Shown piece after piece: positions 49,796 through 59,058 of a stretch of 64,000 nucleotides of DNA (its first letter is position 1; the number at the start of each line of letters is the position of its first letter). The notes beneath the pieces are model-generated. The model worked only from the letters and a program-made list of their open reading frames with translations, searched no databases and was not told where the DNA came from. The translations under genes and the position numbers were made by a program. The DNA is from Prochlorococcus sp. AG-418-K17 (GTDB taxonomy: Bacteria; Cyanobacteriota; Cyanobacteriia; PCC-6307; Cyanobiaceae): contig QCMD01000002.1 in NCBI GenBank assembly GCA_003214055.1, positions 96,179-160,178 of the forward strand, written 5' to 3'.

Positions 49796-51304
49796 ATGAA
49801 GAATAAATTCATAGAAAACATGAATGATGAAAAATATTTTTATTCATTGATTGAAAATATAGAGAGCATCAAAGTTGGATTCTATAGTGTTGGTTTATAT
49901 CCTGCATCTCTAGCATATAACTGCGCTATGCATGGAAAAGCAAATAATATTCTCTTAGCTCCTAGGGAAGATAGAGATTTGTTAGGCGCATTCTCAAAAG
50001 ATGTTCTTTCTGATATGGATAATGTAATTATTGAAAAGATTGAGAGTATGGGATATTATTTTTCAGAAGGAAAAAGAAAGTCTTTTGATCTAAAAGATCT
50101 TCTCTTGGAATGTGGGATAGTTATACTTGCTTCAAACAGTAATCATATTCAAGATGATGTTAAACATGCTTTAGAACTCAGAAAAACTTTAAAAAGAGAA
50201 AATGTGGTACTTGGCTGTCTAGTCGGTTCTTTTTGCATTGATAATAAAAATAAAAACCCCTTTATTCTCTGTAATAAATATCCAAATTTAGCGTTTTTCA
50301 CAGGATTTCATCGTCACGGAGCTTTGCGAAATCCTAATGATAGTTTTACTGCAAATTTCTGCCATCCTGATGCCCTAACTGCTTTAATAGGAGCTCGCAT
50401 TTTGAATCAATTATCACCGAAAATTCAAGTTTCTCCTGGAGTTCATAATATTGAATGTCAATATATAAAATCAATAAAAAATATCTCATCCATATTTGCT
50501 GGGTTTGTAAATAACTTTCATTCCGATAAGCCAGGAATGCTACCTACCATTAATACTATTTTGTTAACTCAATCTTTAGATCAGGCCGCATCAGTATCAT
50601 TACAAGTTAGAAAAGAAAATAAATTAGAGAATAAATATCTTTCATTAAAAGAACTTGGTTATGGTGAAGAAATAATTAGTGCAAAGGAAATAATTAATAA
50701 TAAACTCTGTGAAAAAAGAGATTATACTTTTTCTCAATTAAATGCTGTAAAGGCTGATGTCTTAGGCAGTATGAGTCTACCAACTGAAGGAAAACCAACA
50801 CGGAATTTTCAAGCAGGACAAGTTTTATCAGATATGCTTTTGCAACTCGAAAGATGTCCAAAAGATGTCTCAGAATTTGTAAATTGGTGTAATAAATACT
50901 CTCTCAGTCAAGGAGGTTTAGAAGGACTAAAATCCTTAAAACTTTGGCCAAACATTTATAAAGAATTCAAAATCAAAAATAATAATTGTTCAATGATTAA
51001 TCTGATTTATTTATGCTTTAATGCTGATTCAGAAGAAAAAAAAGAAATTTATAAGGTTTTGATTAGTTCAGAAGAAATCACTAATTTTTGCCAAGAATCT
51101 GTGAAATCTGAATTATCTTTAGAACTAAATGAAAAATTAAAAGGAGATTATCTTTTTAATGATATTGAAAACCTTTACAAGAAATTGGTTATTGAAAAAG
51201 AGGAAAAAGATCTTGAGAAAAATAAATATAGTTATCAAATTTCTAAAGAAAATCCAAGTTATATCAATGTATTGAAAATTATTAATAAATATTTTAATAA
51301 TTGA
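49796..51304 (+). CDS. Unrecognised 502-aa protein with a Rossmann-like N-terminus
   Basis: I do not recognise this family. Residues 25-140 look like an alpha/beta nucleotide-binding unit: KVGFYSVGLYPASLAYNCAM (a degenerate GxGxxG), NNILLAPREDRDLLG, and then ILASNSNHIQDDVKH. A second part has VVLGCLVGSFCID, GFHRHGALRNPNDSF and FCHPDALTALIGARIL. A weak echo of glycerol-3-phosphate dehydrogenase is possible but not supported by a clear motif. The C-terminal third (350-502) is helical and charged. It is head to head with the StpA-like gene, so a shared role in glucosyl or glycerol chemistry is plausible. Confidence 0.6.
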   Translation: MKNKFIENMNDEKYFYSLIENIESIKVGFYSVGLYPASLAYNCAMHGKANNILLAPREDRDLLGAFSKDVLSDMDNVIIEKIESMGYYFSEGKRKSFDLKDLLLECGIVILASNSNHIQDDVKHALELRKTLKRENVVLGCLVGSFCIDNKNKNPFILCNKYPNLAFFTGFHRHGALRNPNDSFTANFCHPDALTALIGARILNQLSPKIQVSPGVHNIECQYIKSIKNISSIFAGFVNNFHSDKPGMLPTINTILLTQSLDQAASVSLQVRKENKLENKYLSLKELGYGEEIISAKEIINNKLCEKRDYTFSQLNAVKADVLGSMSLPTEGKPTRNFQAGQVLSDMLLQLERCPKDVSEFVNWCNKYSLSQGGLEGLKSLKLWPNIYKEFKIKNNNCSMINLIYLCFNADSEEKKEIYKVLISSEEITNFCQESVKSELSLELNEKLKGDYLFNDIENLYKKLVIEKEEKDLEKNKYSYQISKENPSYINVLKIINKYFNN

Positions 51305-51397
51305 TTATTTGTTTAATTTAATAAAAAGCTAAGCTCTTCGTTTATTTACTAATCTTGATTGCGGGGTTAGAATTATTATGGTTTTAAAAGGTTTTTT

Positions 51398-52057
51398 TTG
51401 AAAAAGGAATTATCACATCGTTCTCATGAACTAAAAGCTCTAGGTTGGAGTCAAGAAGACTTAACAAGATACGAAGATTTATGGGACTATAGTCAAAGAT
51501 GGGGATTAATTAATTTAGAAAGAGAAGACAGACAGTTTTTAAAGAAGGCAGAAAAGTTAATCCCAAAGATTCAAAATAAAAAGATATCTGTAAAAAAAAC
51601 TATTGAAGAAAAATCATATTATTTATGGTTAAATTTTTACCTCGATGAAATTAATATCTTTAGTAATTCTAATCTTCCAAAAAATAAACATGGTGTTTGG
51701 ACAATATTAATTGAAGAGGAGATAAAACTTCTTAAGGAATTACAACCAGTTATGGGTCTTCCAGATACTTTAAAAGCCAAAAATCTTTTCGAAAATAGAA
51801 AAAAGCTCATAAAAAAAGCTTTTAGCGAATTTGATGCTAAAAATAACGATGAAGGCTTCAATTTTGATGAGATCCTAAACAACTCTGAAAAAGATGTTGG
51901 TAAGAATTGGAAATCAATTACTGAAAAAGATCCTGAGGCTAATAAAATTTTTCCAATAATTGATTCTGCAAATATTGAGAAACTCAGGTCTGCGATAAAA
52001 GAGGATTTGAGTTTATATATGAAAGATAATTACCCTTCACTAAAAAAGGATTTATAA
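51398..52057 (+). CDS. Conserved hypothetical protein, helical
   Basis: A 219-aa soluble protein of unknown function, rich in Lys, Glu and Asn, starting with a Trp-containing block (LKALGWSQEDLTRYEDLWDYSQRWG). A Ser/Asp-rich middle precedes a helical C-terminus ending YPSLKKDL. No transmembrane segment and no catalytic motif are apparent. It starts with TTG and lies 93 bp after the Rossmann-like gene. A very T-rich stretch follows its stop. Confidence 0.6.
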   Translation: MKKELSHRSHELKALGWSQEDLTRYEDLWDYSQRWGLINLEREDRQFLKKAEKLIPKIQNKKISVKKTIEEKSYYLWLNFYLDEINIFSNSNLPKNKHGVWTILIEEEIKLLKELQPVMGLPDTLKAKNLFENRKKLIKKAFSEFDAKNNDEGFNFDEILNNSEKDVGKNWKSITEKDPEANKIFPIIDSANIEKLRSAIKEDLSLYMKDNYPSLKKDL

Positions 52058-52065
52058 ATTTTTAT

Positions 52066-52098
52066 TTTTTTTTTGTTTTTTTTTGGGGCTTTTTTAAG
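52066..52098. other. Homopolymeric T-rich tract between genes
   Basis: Ten-or-more T runs broken by single G, then GGGG and another T run, lie in the 71-bp gap between the helical protein gene and metY. No stem pairs with it, so it is not a normal terminator hairpin, though long T runs downstream of a gene can end transcription without a stem in some systems. Confidence 0.5.
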
Positions 52099-52113
52099 TT
52101 TAATAGATAATAG

Positions 52114-53457
<1,344 letters not shown>

Positions 53458-53458
53458 G

Positions 53459-53466
53459 AAAGGAGA
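53459..53466 (+). promoter_or_regulatory. Ribosome binding site deciding the metA TTG start
   Basis: AAAGGAGA at 53459-53466 stands 4-5 nt before TTG at 53471. This is one of the best Shine-Dalgarno matches in the window and supports the unusual start codon. Confidence 0.65.
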
Positions 53467-53470
53467 TTTA

Positions 53471-54361
53471 TTGGCTTTAATTATTCCTAGCAGCTATCAC
53501 AAAATAAGTGATGTTGAGAAAAATCATATATCTTGGATCGAACCAGAATTGGCAGAAAGACAGGATATACGTCCTCTTAGGATTGGTATTTTGAATATCA
53601 TGCCTCTGGGTAAGCAGTATGAATTTAACTTACTACATCCACTTGGTTTATCTCCTCTTCAAATCGAGCCGGTTTGGATAAAGCTTAAAACTCACTCTTA
53701 TAAAACATGGGATCTTAATCATCTAAATAATCTATATATAACTTGGGAAGAAGCAAATAATCCAGAACCGTTAGATGGAATCATTATTACTGGAGCACCT
53801 ATTGAACACCTAGCATTTGGGGATGTTAAGTATTGGGATGAATTTGTGAAAATTGTAAATGAAGCCAGAAATTCTTGTGCGAGTACTCTTGGATTATGTT
53901 GGGCTGGCTTTGCGTTGGCTTATTTGGCCGGGGTTGATAAGAAAGTTTTTGATAGGAAATTATTTGGGGTATACCCTTTAAAAAGTCTAGTTCCAGGACA
54001 TCCTTTGATGGGCACACAAGATGATGAATTTATTTGTCCTCAAAGTAGATTTGCAGGATTACCAGATTTGGAGATGGAGAGGGCTCAGAAAGAAGGGAAA
54101 TTGAATTTGTTGGCTTATGGAGAAAACGTGGGATATACAATATTTGAATCTACAGATCAAAAACAACTTATGCATTTAGGTCATCCTGAATATACGGTGC
54201 ATAGGATTATTAGTGAAATTGAAAGAGATAAAGAAAAGGGAGATGTCCCTCCACCTGAAAATTTTGATGTAAATAGCTCAAAAACTGCTTGGAGATCTCA
54301 TAGGAATTTGCTTTTTCAGCAATGGCTTTGGTTTTGTTATCAACAAGTTAGTCTTAATTAA
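53471..54361 (+). CDS. metA: Homoserine O-acyltransferase (MetA)
   Basis: A 296-aa class I amidotransferase-like acyltransferase that activates homoserine in methionine synthesis. Family motifs: IRPLRIGILNIMPLG at the start, GIIITGAPIEHLAFGDVKYW, the catalytic Cys in STLGLCWAGFALAYL (about residue 142), the His in MHLGHPEYTVHRI (about 235) and the final WRSHRNLLFQQWLWFCYQQV. The acyl donor (acetyl- or succinyl-CoA) is not decided by sequence alone, although the neighbouring MetY uses the acetyl ester. A strong ribosome site supports the TTG start. Confidence 0.94.
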   Translation: MALIIPSSYHKISDVEKNHISWIEPELAERQDIRPLRIGILNIMPLGKQYEFNLLHPLGLSPLQIEPVWIKLKTHSYKTWDLNHLNNLYITWEEANNPEPLDGIIITGAPIEHLAFGDVKYWDEFVKIVNEARNSCASTLGLCWAGFALAYLAGVDKKVFDRKLFGVYPLKSLVPGHPLMGTQDDEFICPQSRFAGLPDLEMERAQKEGKLNLLAYGENVGYTIFESTDQKQLMHLGHPEYTVHRIISEIERDKEKGDVPPPENFDVNSSKTAWRSHRNLLFQQWLWFCYQQVSLN

Positions 54362-54366
54362 CTTTT

Positions 54367-55932
54367 TTAATGAGCCCTTTCTATCCCACCTAGTCTTTCA
54401 AATAAGTTAAGACTTTCTTTATTCAATCCTACAATTTCAACTTTAGAACCACCATTCTGGAATTTTCTAATAATTTGCTCAAGAGCTATAACACCACTTT
54501 GATCCCAAATATGAGCTAAAGACATATCAATTACAATATTTTCTGGATGTTCATGAATATCAAATCCTTGTAAAAAATAAATTTTACTTACAAAAAATAA
54601 TTGTCCTTTTACTTTGTAGGTAATCAAATTATTTTCTTTCGTTCTGGAGACAGTTATAACTTTTGCTACTTTTCTGCTGAAAAGAATTGCAGCTAATGCA
54701 ACTCCTGCAATAACTCCAAGTGCAAGATTATGAGGTTTTGTAAGCATTGTCACAGCAAAAGTCATAAGCATTACTGCAGTATCACTTTTAGGAATCTTTC
54801 TAATATTTTTTAATCCATTTATATCTGCTGTACTTATTGCTATCGTTATCATGATTGCCACTAAAGCAGCCATTGGTATTGCTCCAATCCAAGACTTCAA
54901 GAGGATAATCATAATTAGGAGTGATATACCTGAGGAGAGGGTTGATAATCTTGATTTACCACCATTCTCAATATTCATTACAGATTGCCCAACTAAGGCA
55001 CATCCTGCCATTCCACCAAATAGAGATGCCACAATATTTGCCATTCCTTGTCCTCTTGCTTCTTTATTTTTATTAGAGCTTGTATCAGTTACATCGTCTA
55101 AAATGTCTTGAGTTAAAAAGGTTTCCATTAAACCCACAAGAGAAATTGCAAGTGAGGTTGGTAAAATTATTCCTAATGTTTCAAGACTAAAAGGTACTTT
55201 TCCATTTTCTATTGATCCAAAAGGAAGAGAAACACTTGGTAATCCATCAGGTAATTTACCCAAATCGCTAACTGTTGGGACATCTAGATTGAAGAATATG
55301 CTTATAAGAGTTACTACTACTATTGCGATAAGTTGAGATGGAATTACTTTTGTGATTTTTGGAAGCCCATAGATAATTACTAATCCTAGGATTACAAGGA
55401 TCCAAACTACTGGAATCTGAGAGTTAACTGGATATTGACTTAAAGTTTGTTCAACTAATTCTTTTGATTCTTTAATACCAATTCCTAACTGAGGTAGTTG
55501 TGCTTGAAATATTAAAAGTGCCAGTGCATTTACAAATCCACTTAATACTCCTGTTGGAACGAACCGCATTTGATAGGCGAGTCTTAAATACCCCCAAAGA
55601 ATTTGGAAAATTCCAGTTAATATTCCAGCTGCAATAAGATACGGGACTCCTAATCCAGGGGCTTGTGATTCTCCATAAGCAACAAGTCCAGTCATCAAAA
55701 GAGCTGTTGAACCTGTGGCAGAAGTGATCATTCCCCTTCTTCCTCCAACAACGGCAATTGTTATAGATAAACAAAATGCACCAAAAAGTCCAACTTTAGG
55801 ATCTACACCAGCTATACCTGAAAAAGCAATTGCTTCTGGGATCATTGCAAAAGCAACAACTAAGCCAGAGAGAATATTTGACTTTGGATCATCTAACCAA
55901 TTTTTAGATAAATATCTTGAGAAATTTGACAT
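54367..55932 (-). CDS. SulP-family anion carrier with STAS domain (BicA-type candidate)
   Basis: A 521-aa SulP transporter. Ten to twelve transmembrane segments span residues 20-410, including GLVVAFAMIPEAIAFSGIAGVDP and the family GMANIVASLFGGMAGCALVGQSVMNI; a C-terminal STAS domain follows (about 430-521, VIDMSLAHIWDQSGVIALEQIIRKF). Members include the marine cyanobacterial Na+-dependent bicarbonate carrier BicA and sulfate permeases. The sequence cannot decide bicarbonate or sulfate; neighbouring methionine genes could favour sulfate. It converges on metA with a 5-bp gap. Confidence 0.88.
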   Translation of the reverse strand: MSNFSRYLSKNWLDDPKSNILSGLVVAFAMIPEAIAFSGIAGVDPKVGLFGAFCLSITIAVVGGRRGMITSATGSTALLMTGLVAYGESQAPGLGVPYLIAAGILTGIFQILWGYLRLAYQMRFVPTGVLSGFVNALALLIFQAQLPQLGIGIKESKELVEQTLSQYPVNSQIPVVWILVILGLVIIYGLPKITKVIPSQLIAIVVVTLISIFFNLDVPTVSDLGKLPDGLPSVSLPFGSIENGKVPFSLETLGIILPTSLAISLVGLMETFLTQDILDDVTDTSSNKNKEARGQGMANIVASLFGGMAGCALVGQSVMNIENGGKSRLSTLSSGISLLIMIILLKSWIGAIPMAALVAIMITIAISTADINGLKNIRKIPKSDTAVMLMTFAVTMLTKPHNLALGVIAGVALAAILFSRKVAKVITVSRTKENNLITYKVKGQLFFVSKIYFLQGFDIHEHPENIVIDMSLAHIWDQSGVIALEQIIRKFQNGGSKVEIVGLNKESLNLFERLGGIERAH

Positions 55933-55962
55933 TTTTAGTATCTTTATAATTAAGAAGTTACC

Positions 55963-57240
55963 TCATAAAGGAGGTAAAATACCTTGTGGGTCAAAAATAT
56001 TCTTTAAAGTTTTTAATTCATTCATTCTATTTCCAAAAGCTAATGTAATTTCTTCCTTATGAGAATACAAATGATTATGCAATTGGGCTAAGTGGATATT
56101 TGGATAAAACCTTTTTAGCTTGCTCCACGATTTATAAATCCATTCCAAAGCGACTTCTTTTTCTTGAAGATCATTTTTTTTCCATGATGCATATATCCAT
56201 GGTTTCCAAGTACTTTTTCTATGAACAAAAAAGCTTGAGCCATGATTTAACTTTTTAGTTTTGCAACCTAGTTGTTGAGAAGCAACATAGCAGGAATTAT
56301 TAGGCTTATTATCCATGATTTCATCCAAACATTTTATGAAAATTGGGATATTATTTTTTAAATCTTCTCCAAGAAGACTAATTACCTCAGAATGGTTATT
56401 CGCATTCAGCTCATACAAATTCAATTCCTTTGGGAAGAAATTTATTTTGTTAAAGTTCTCATAAAATTGTTTTTCTAGTGTAGGAAATTTGTCTAGAAGC
56501 ATTAAGTATTCTTCTGTTCTTTTATCCTCTAAATTATTTTTGAGTTCAGCAAAAATATATATGTAAATTTTTTGGGCATAAATCCATTGAAGACTAATAT
56601 TTTCTGGAAATTCCTCTGATAGTTTTATTATTTCTGAAAGTTCATTTAGATTTACAAATCCTTCAATAACTTTAATTGGATTTGATTGGAAAGTCTTAAG
56701 TTCTATTTCGGTAATAATTGAGAAGAAGGGTGCTGCGCCTTTAATTGCTTCCCAAATCAATTGTTCTTCTGGATTTATTTGATTTTTTTTTAAAGAGATA
56801 AATGTGCCATTACCCAAGAAACCTTTTATTGATTCAATATTATCAATGGCTAATCCGTAAGTTCTACTAAGAGGGCTTACTCCACCAGTAAGTATATAGC
56901 CTGCTCCAGGAAGTTTAGAAAGTCCGATTGGAAAACTTCGACTATGTTTTTGTAAATGATTTACTAGATCCCCCATTATTACTCCCCCTCCAATTGTTAC
57001 TAAATTGGTTTTTCTATCTAGGTGAATTTTGCTATGATTTTTTCTTAGATCAAGAGTTGTAAAACCATTTTTTGCACAGCTAGAAGTTGTACCTCCACTA
57101 CATACGCAAAGGTGTTCGAATTTTTCCCTAGAATAGTTATCCTTATTGAATAAGGAATTATCCACCTCATAAATTAATTTCTTTAATTTTGCATCCTTTG
57201 AGTTAATATTAGGAACTTCAAGCAAGTTATTATTTTTCAC
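55963..57240 (-). CDS. FAD-linked oxidoreductase (BBE/PCMH-type)
   Basis: A 425-aa flavoprotein of the VAO/PCMH superfamily. The FAD-binding domain has TLDLRKNHSKIHLDRKTNLVTIGGGVIMGDLVNHLQ and GLSKLPGAGYILTGGVSPLSRTYGLAIDNI; the C-terminal BBE-like end is NRMNELKTLKNIFDPQGILPP. Near the usual SGGH histidine of berberine-bridge members the residues are CVCSGGTTSSC (Cys45, 47, 55), so the histidyl FAD linkage is not possible there. Substrate unknown. It shares a strand with the SulP gene, 30 bp away, and is divergent from cbiX. Confidence 0.8.
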   Translation of the reverse strand: MKNNNLLEVPNINSKDAKLKKLIYEVDNSLFNKDNYSREKFEHLCVCSGGTTSSCAKNGFTTLDLRKNHSKIHLDRKTNLVTIGGGVIMGDLVNHLQKHSRSFPIGLSKLPGAGYILTGGVSPLSRTYGLAIDNIESIKGFLGNGTFISLKKNQINPEEQLIWEAIKGAAPFFSIITEIELKTFQSNPIKVIEGFVNLNELSEIIKLSEEFPENISLQWIYAQKIYIYIFAELKNNLEDKRTEEYLMLLDKFPTLEKQFYENFNKINFFPKELNLYELNANNHSEVISLLGEDLKNNIPIFIKCLDEIMDNKPNNSCYVASQQLGCKTKKLNHGSSFFVHRKSTWKPWIYASWKKNDLQEKEVALEWIYKSWSKLKRFYPNIHLAQLHNHLYSHKEEITLAFGNRMNELKTLKNIFDPQGILPPL

Positions 57241-57281
57241 TACATTATATTGTTCTTTACTATTATGGTATAAGTAATATT

Positions 57282-58418
57282 TTGAATTTGGATAATTTAG
57301 ACTCGAAGTTAAATAACCAAGTCGCGATACTTATCTGTGGACATGGAAGTAGAAATAAACTAGCCATTACTGAATTTCAAGAATTAACTAATTTCATCCA
57401 AAAAAGATATCCGAACTTTTTAGTTGAATACGGTTTCTTGGAATTCGCTAAACCTTCAATTGTTGATGCTCTAGACAAGTTAAAAGATCTTTCTATAAAA
57501 AAAGTAATTGCAGTGCCAGCCATGCTTTTCGCTGCTGGCCATGTAAAAAATGATATACCTAGCTTACTTATGAATTATTCGAGTCAAAAAGGGATTGAAA
57601 TAATTTATGGAAGAGAATTAGGTATTAATAATTTGATGATTAGTGCAGCTTGTGAAAGAGTAAAAGATGTATTTAAACAAAATAATACTCTCAAACCTGA
57701 AGAATCATTATTAGTTGTTGTTGGTAGAGGCTCTTCTGATCCAGATGCGAATTCCAATGTTTCAAAAATTACGAGAATGATCGTAGAGGGTATTGGTTTA
57801 GGGTGGGGGGAAACAGTTTTTTCTGGAGTAACGTTCCCTCTTGTTGAACCTGGCTTGAAAAATGTTGTGAGACTTGGTTATAAAAATATAATTATTTTCC
57901 CTTATTTCCTTTTCTCAGGTGTACTTGTCACAAGAATAAAAAGGCAAAGTGATTTAGTTGCGATTAATAATCCAAATATTTCATTTATACATGCAAAATA
58001 TCTTTCGTCACATTCTTATGTGGTTGACACTTTTGTAGAAAGGATTGAAGAGATTATTAATAACGAAGGTAATAATTTGATGAATTGCTCAACTTGTAAA
58101 TATAGATCAAATTTATTTGGCTTTGAAAAAGAAGTTGGAATGGTACAAGAAAGTCATCATGAGCATGTGGAGGGCTTGGGTATCAGCTGTGATTTATGTG
58201 ATCCTGAATGTAATGGTGCTTGTGAAATACAAAATCAAATCGCAACTAATAACCGTGAAAAATCATATTTAGAAGAAGGTGATTACTTAGAACATCAACA
58301 TGTAGAGGCTCATCAACATGAACATAATCACCAGCACCAACATCATAGTCATAGTATATATCCAAATTCAAAACACCCTTTAGGACCTGTCACGCTTCGC
58401 TTGCCTAATAAAGACTAA
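57282..58418 (+). CDS. cbiX: CbiX-family sirohydrochlorin chelatase with Cys-rich and His-rich tail
   Basis: A 378-aa chelatase. Two CbiX half-domains are visible: AILICGHGSRNKLAITEF (His21) with VIAVPAMLFAAGHVKNDIPSLL, and VVVGRGSSDPDANSNVSKIT with FPYFLFSGVLVTRIK. It inserts Co2+ or Fe2+ into sirohydrochlorin (cobalamin or siroheme routes). After residue 265 are Cys clusters (CSTCKYR; CDLCDPECNGAC), then a tail with ten His in 20 residues near 338-357. The tail likely stores or delivers a metal. Start TTG at 57282; TTG at 57288 is close by and cannot be excluded. Confidence 0.87.
   Translation: MNLDNLDSKLNNQVAILICGHGSRNKLAITEFQELTNFIQKRYPNFLVEYGFLEFAKPSIVDALDKLKDLSIKKVIAVPAMLFAAGHVKNDIPSLLMNYSSQKGIEIIYGRELGINNLMISAACERVKDVFKQNNTLKPEESLLVVVGRGSSDPDANSNVSKITRMIVEGIGLGWGETVFSGVTFPLVEPGLKNVVRLGYKNIIIFPYFLFSGVLVTRIKRQSDLVAINNPNISFIHAKYLSSHSYVVDTFVERIEEIINNEGNNLMNCSTCKYRSNLFGFEKEVGMVQESHHEHVEGLGISCDLCDPECNGACEIQNQIATNNREKSYLEEGDYLEHQHVEAHQHEHNHQHQHHSHSIYPNSKHPLGPVTLRLPNKD
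58293..58352 (+). repeat. His-rich low-complexity coding stretch in cbiX
   Basis: A 60-bp stretch encoding a run of alternating His, Gln and Asn (ten His in twenty residues). Codons are cat/cac with caa and aat between. Low-complexity repeats such as this may vary in length between strains. Confidence 0.7.
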
Positions 58419-58800
58419 ATCTTAAGAAAATCCGTTGAAAATCAATGAATCACCTGTCTCTTTCTCGACTTAGTCTTAATAGACTCAGTATATATAAGTA
58501 TTCTTAATATAAAATCTTGAAAGCATATTAAGCTGGATTTTCCACAATTTACGGGTTGTTTTCCACGTCCAAATCCACATTGGATTAGAGATGCCAGTAT
58601 TTTTCAAAAAAAACAGGACTTCAACATTATTGTTGACTTTTCTTTAAGATCTATTCAATTTCCTTGTTTGAAAAAGAAGTTTTTACAAAACCTACTTATA
58701 ACATGAGTCTCATTTGATAACTTGAAAATTTTCCTAACAGATATTTTTTGATTTTTTTAGAAAAAAATATCATTATGGTTGTGCAGAAAAATATAAACTT
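58419..58800. other. 382-bp non-coding gap with hairpin and DnaA-box-like cluster
   Basis: No supported ORF lies here on the + strand; the longest candidates are about 18 codons. It contains a stem-loop (ACTTAGTCT 58468-58476 with AGACTCAGT 58481-58489, loop TAAT, one mismatch), an AT-rich run at 58490-58530, and three DnaA-box-like nonamers. The hairpin has no T tract right after it, so it is a weak terminator candidate. Purpose unknown; see findings. Confidence 0.55.
58538..58579 (+). promoter_or_regulatory. Cluster of three DnaA-box-like nonamers
   Basis: TTTTCCACA (58538-58546), TTTTCCACG (58559-58567) and AAATCCACA (58571-58579) lie within 42 bp in the same orientation. TTTTCCACA is the DnaA-box form reported for cyanobacteria. 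No dnaA or dnaN gene is in the window, so this is a DnaA-binding-site candidate, not a proven origin. Confidence 0.45.
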
Positions 58801-59058
58801 ATGGATCAAATCAGCCAATCAAATTTAACTGAAAAAAAACTTTTTGACTGTTCTTCAAATAAAGTTTCTTTAGAAACAGAGCTTTCAGAATCTCTTTATG
58901 ACACAATGAAAGATTTCGTATTAAGTAACCCAACCTGGGATCAATATAAGCTTATAAACTCAGCATTAGCAGCATTTCTTGTTCAAAACGGATGTGTTGA
59001 TAATTCTGTCTCAGAGATTTATTTAAATCAATTATTTACTCCTTCTAAGTCTTTTTAA
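58801..59058 (+). CDS. DUF2811 protein
   Basis: An 85-aa protein matching DUF2811: VSLETELSESLYDTMKDFVLSNPTWDQYKLINSALAAFLVQNG is the family core, with an added N-terminus. It is small, soluble and helical. The function is not known; it is widespread in cyanobacteria. It lies downstream of the DnaA-box-like cluster, so its transcription might be touched by that element. Its end overlaps that of the GMC oxidoreductase by 14 bp. Confidence 0.78.
   Translation: MDQISQSNLTEKKLFDCSSNKVSLETELSESLYDTMKDFVLSNPTWDQYKLINSALAAFLVQNGCVDNSVSEIYLNQLFTPSKSF

Noticed and set aside
58468..58489. Stem-loop 50 bp after cbiX considered as a terminator
   Set aside because: No T tract follows and one mismatch is present; reported only as an unassigned hairpin.
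58538..58579. Idea that the DnaA-box-like cluster is the chromosome origin
   Set aside because: No dnaA, dnaN or other origin-linked genes in the window, and only three boxes; called a candidate DnaA site instead.
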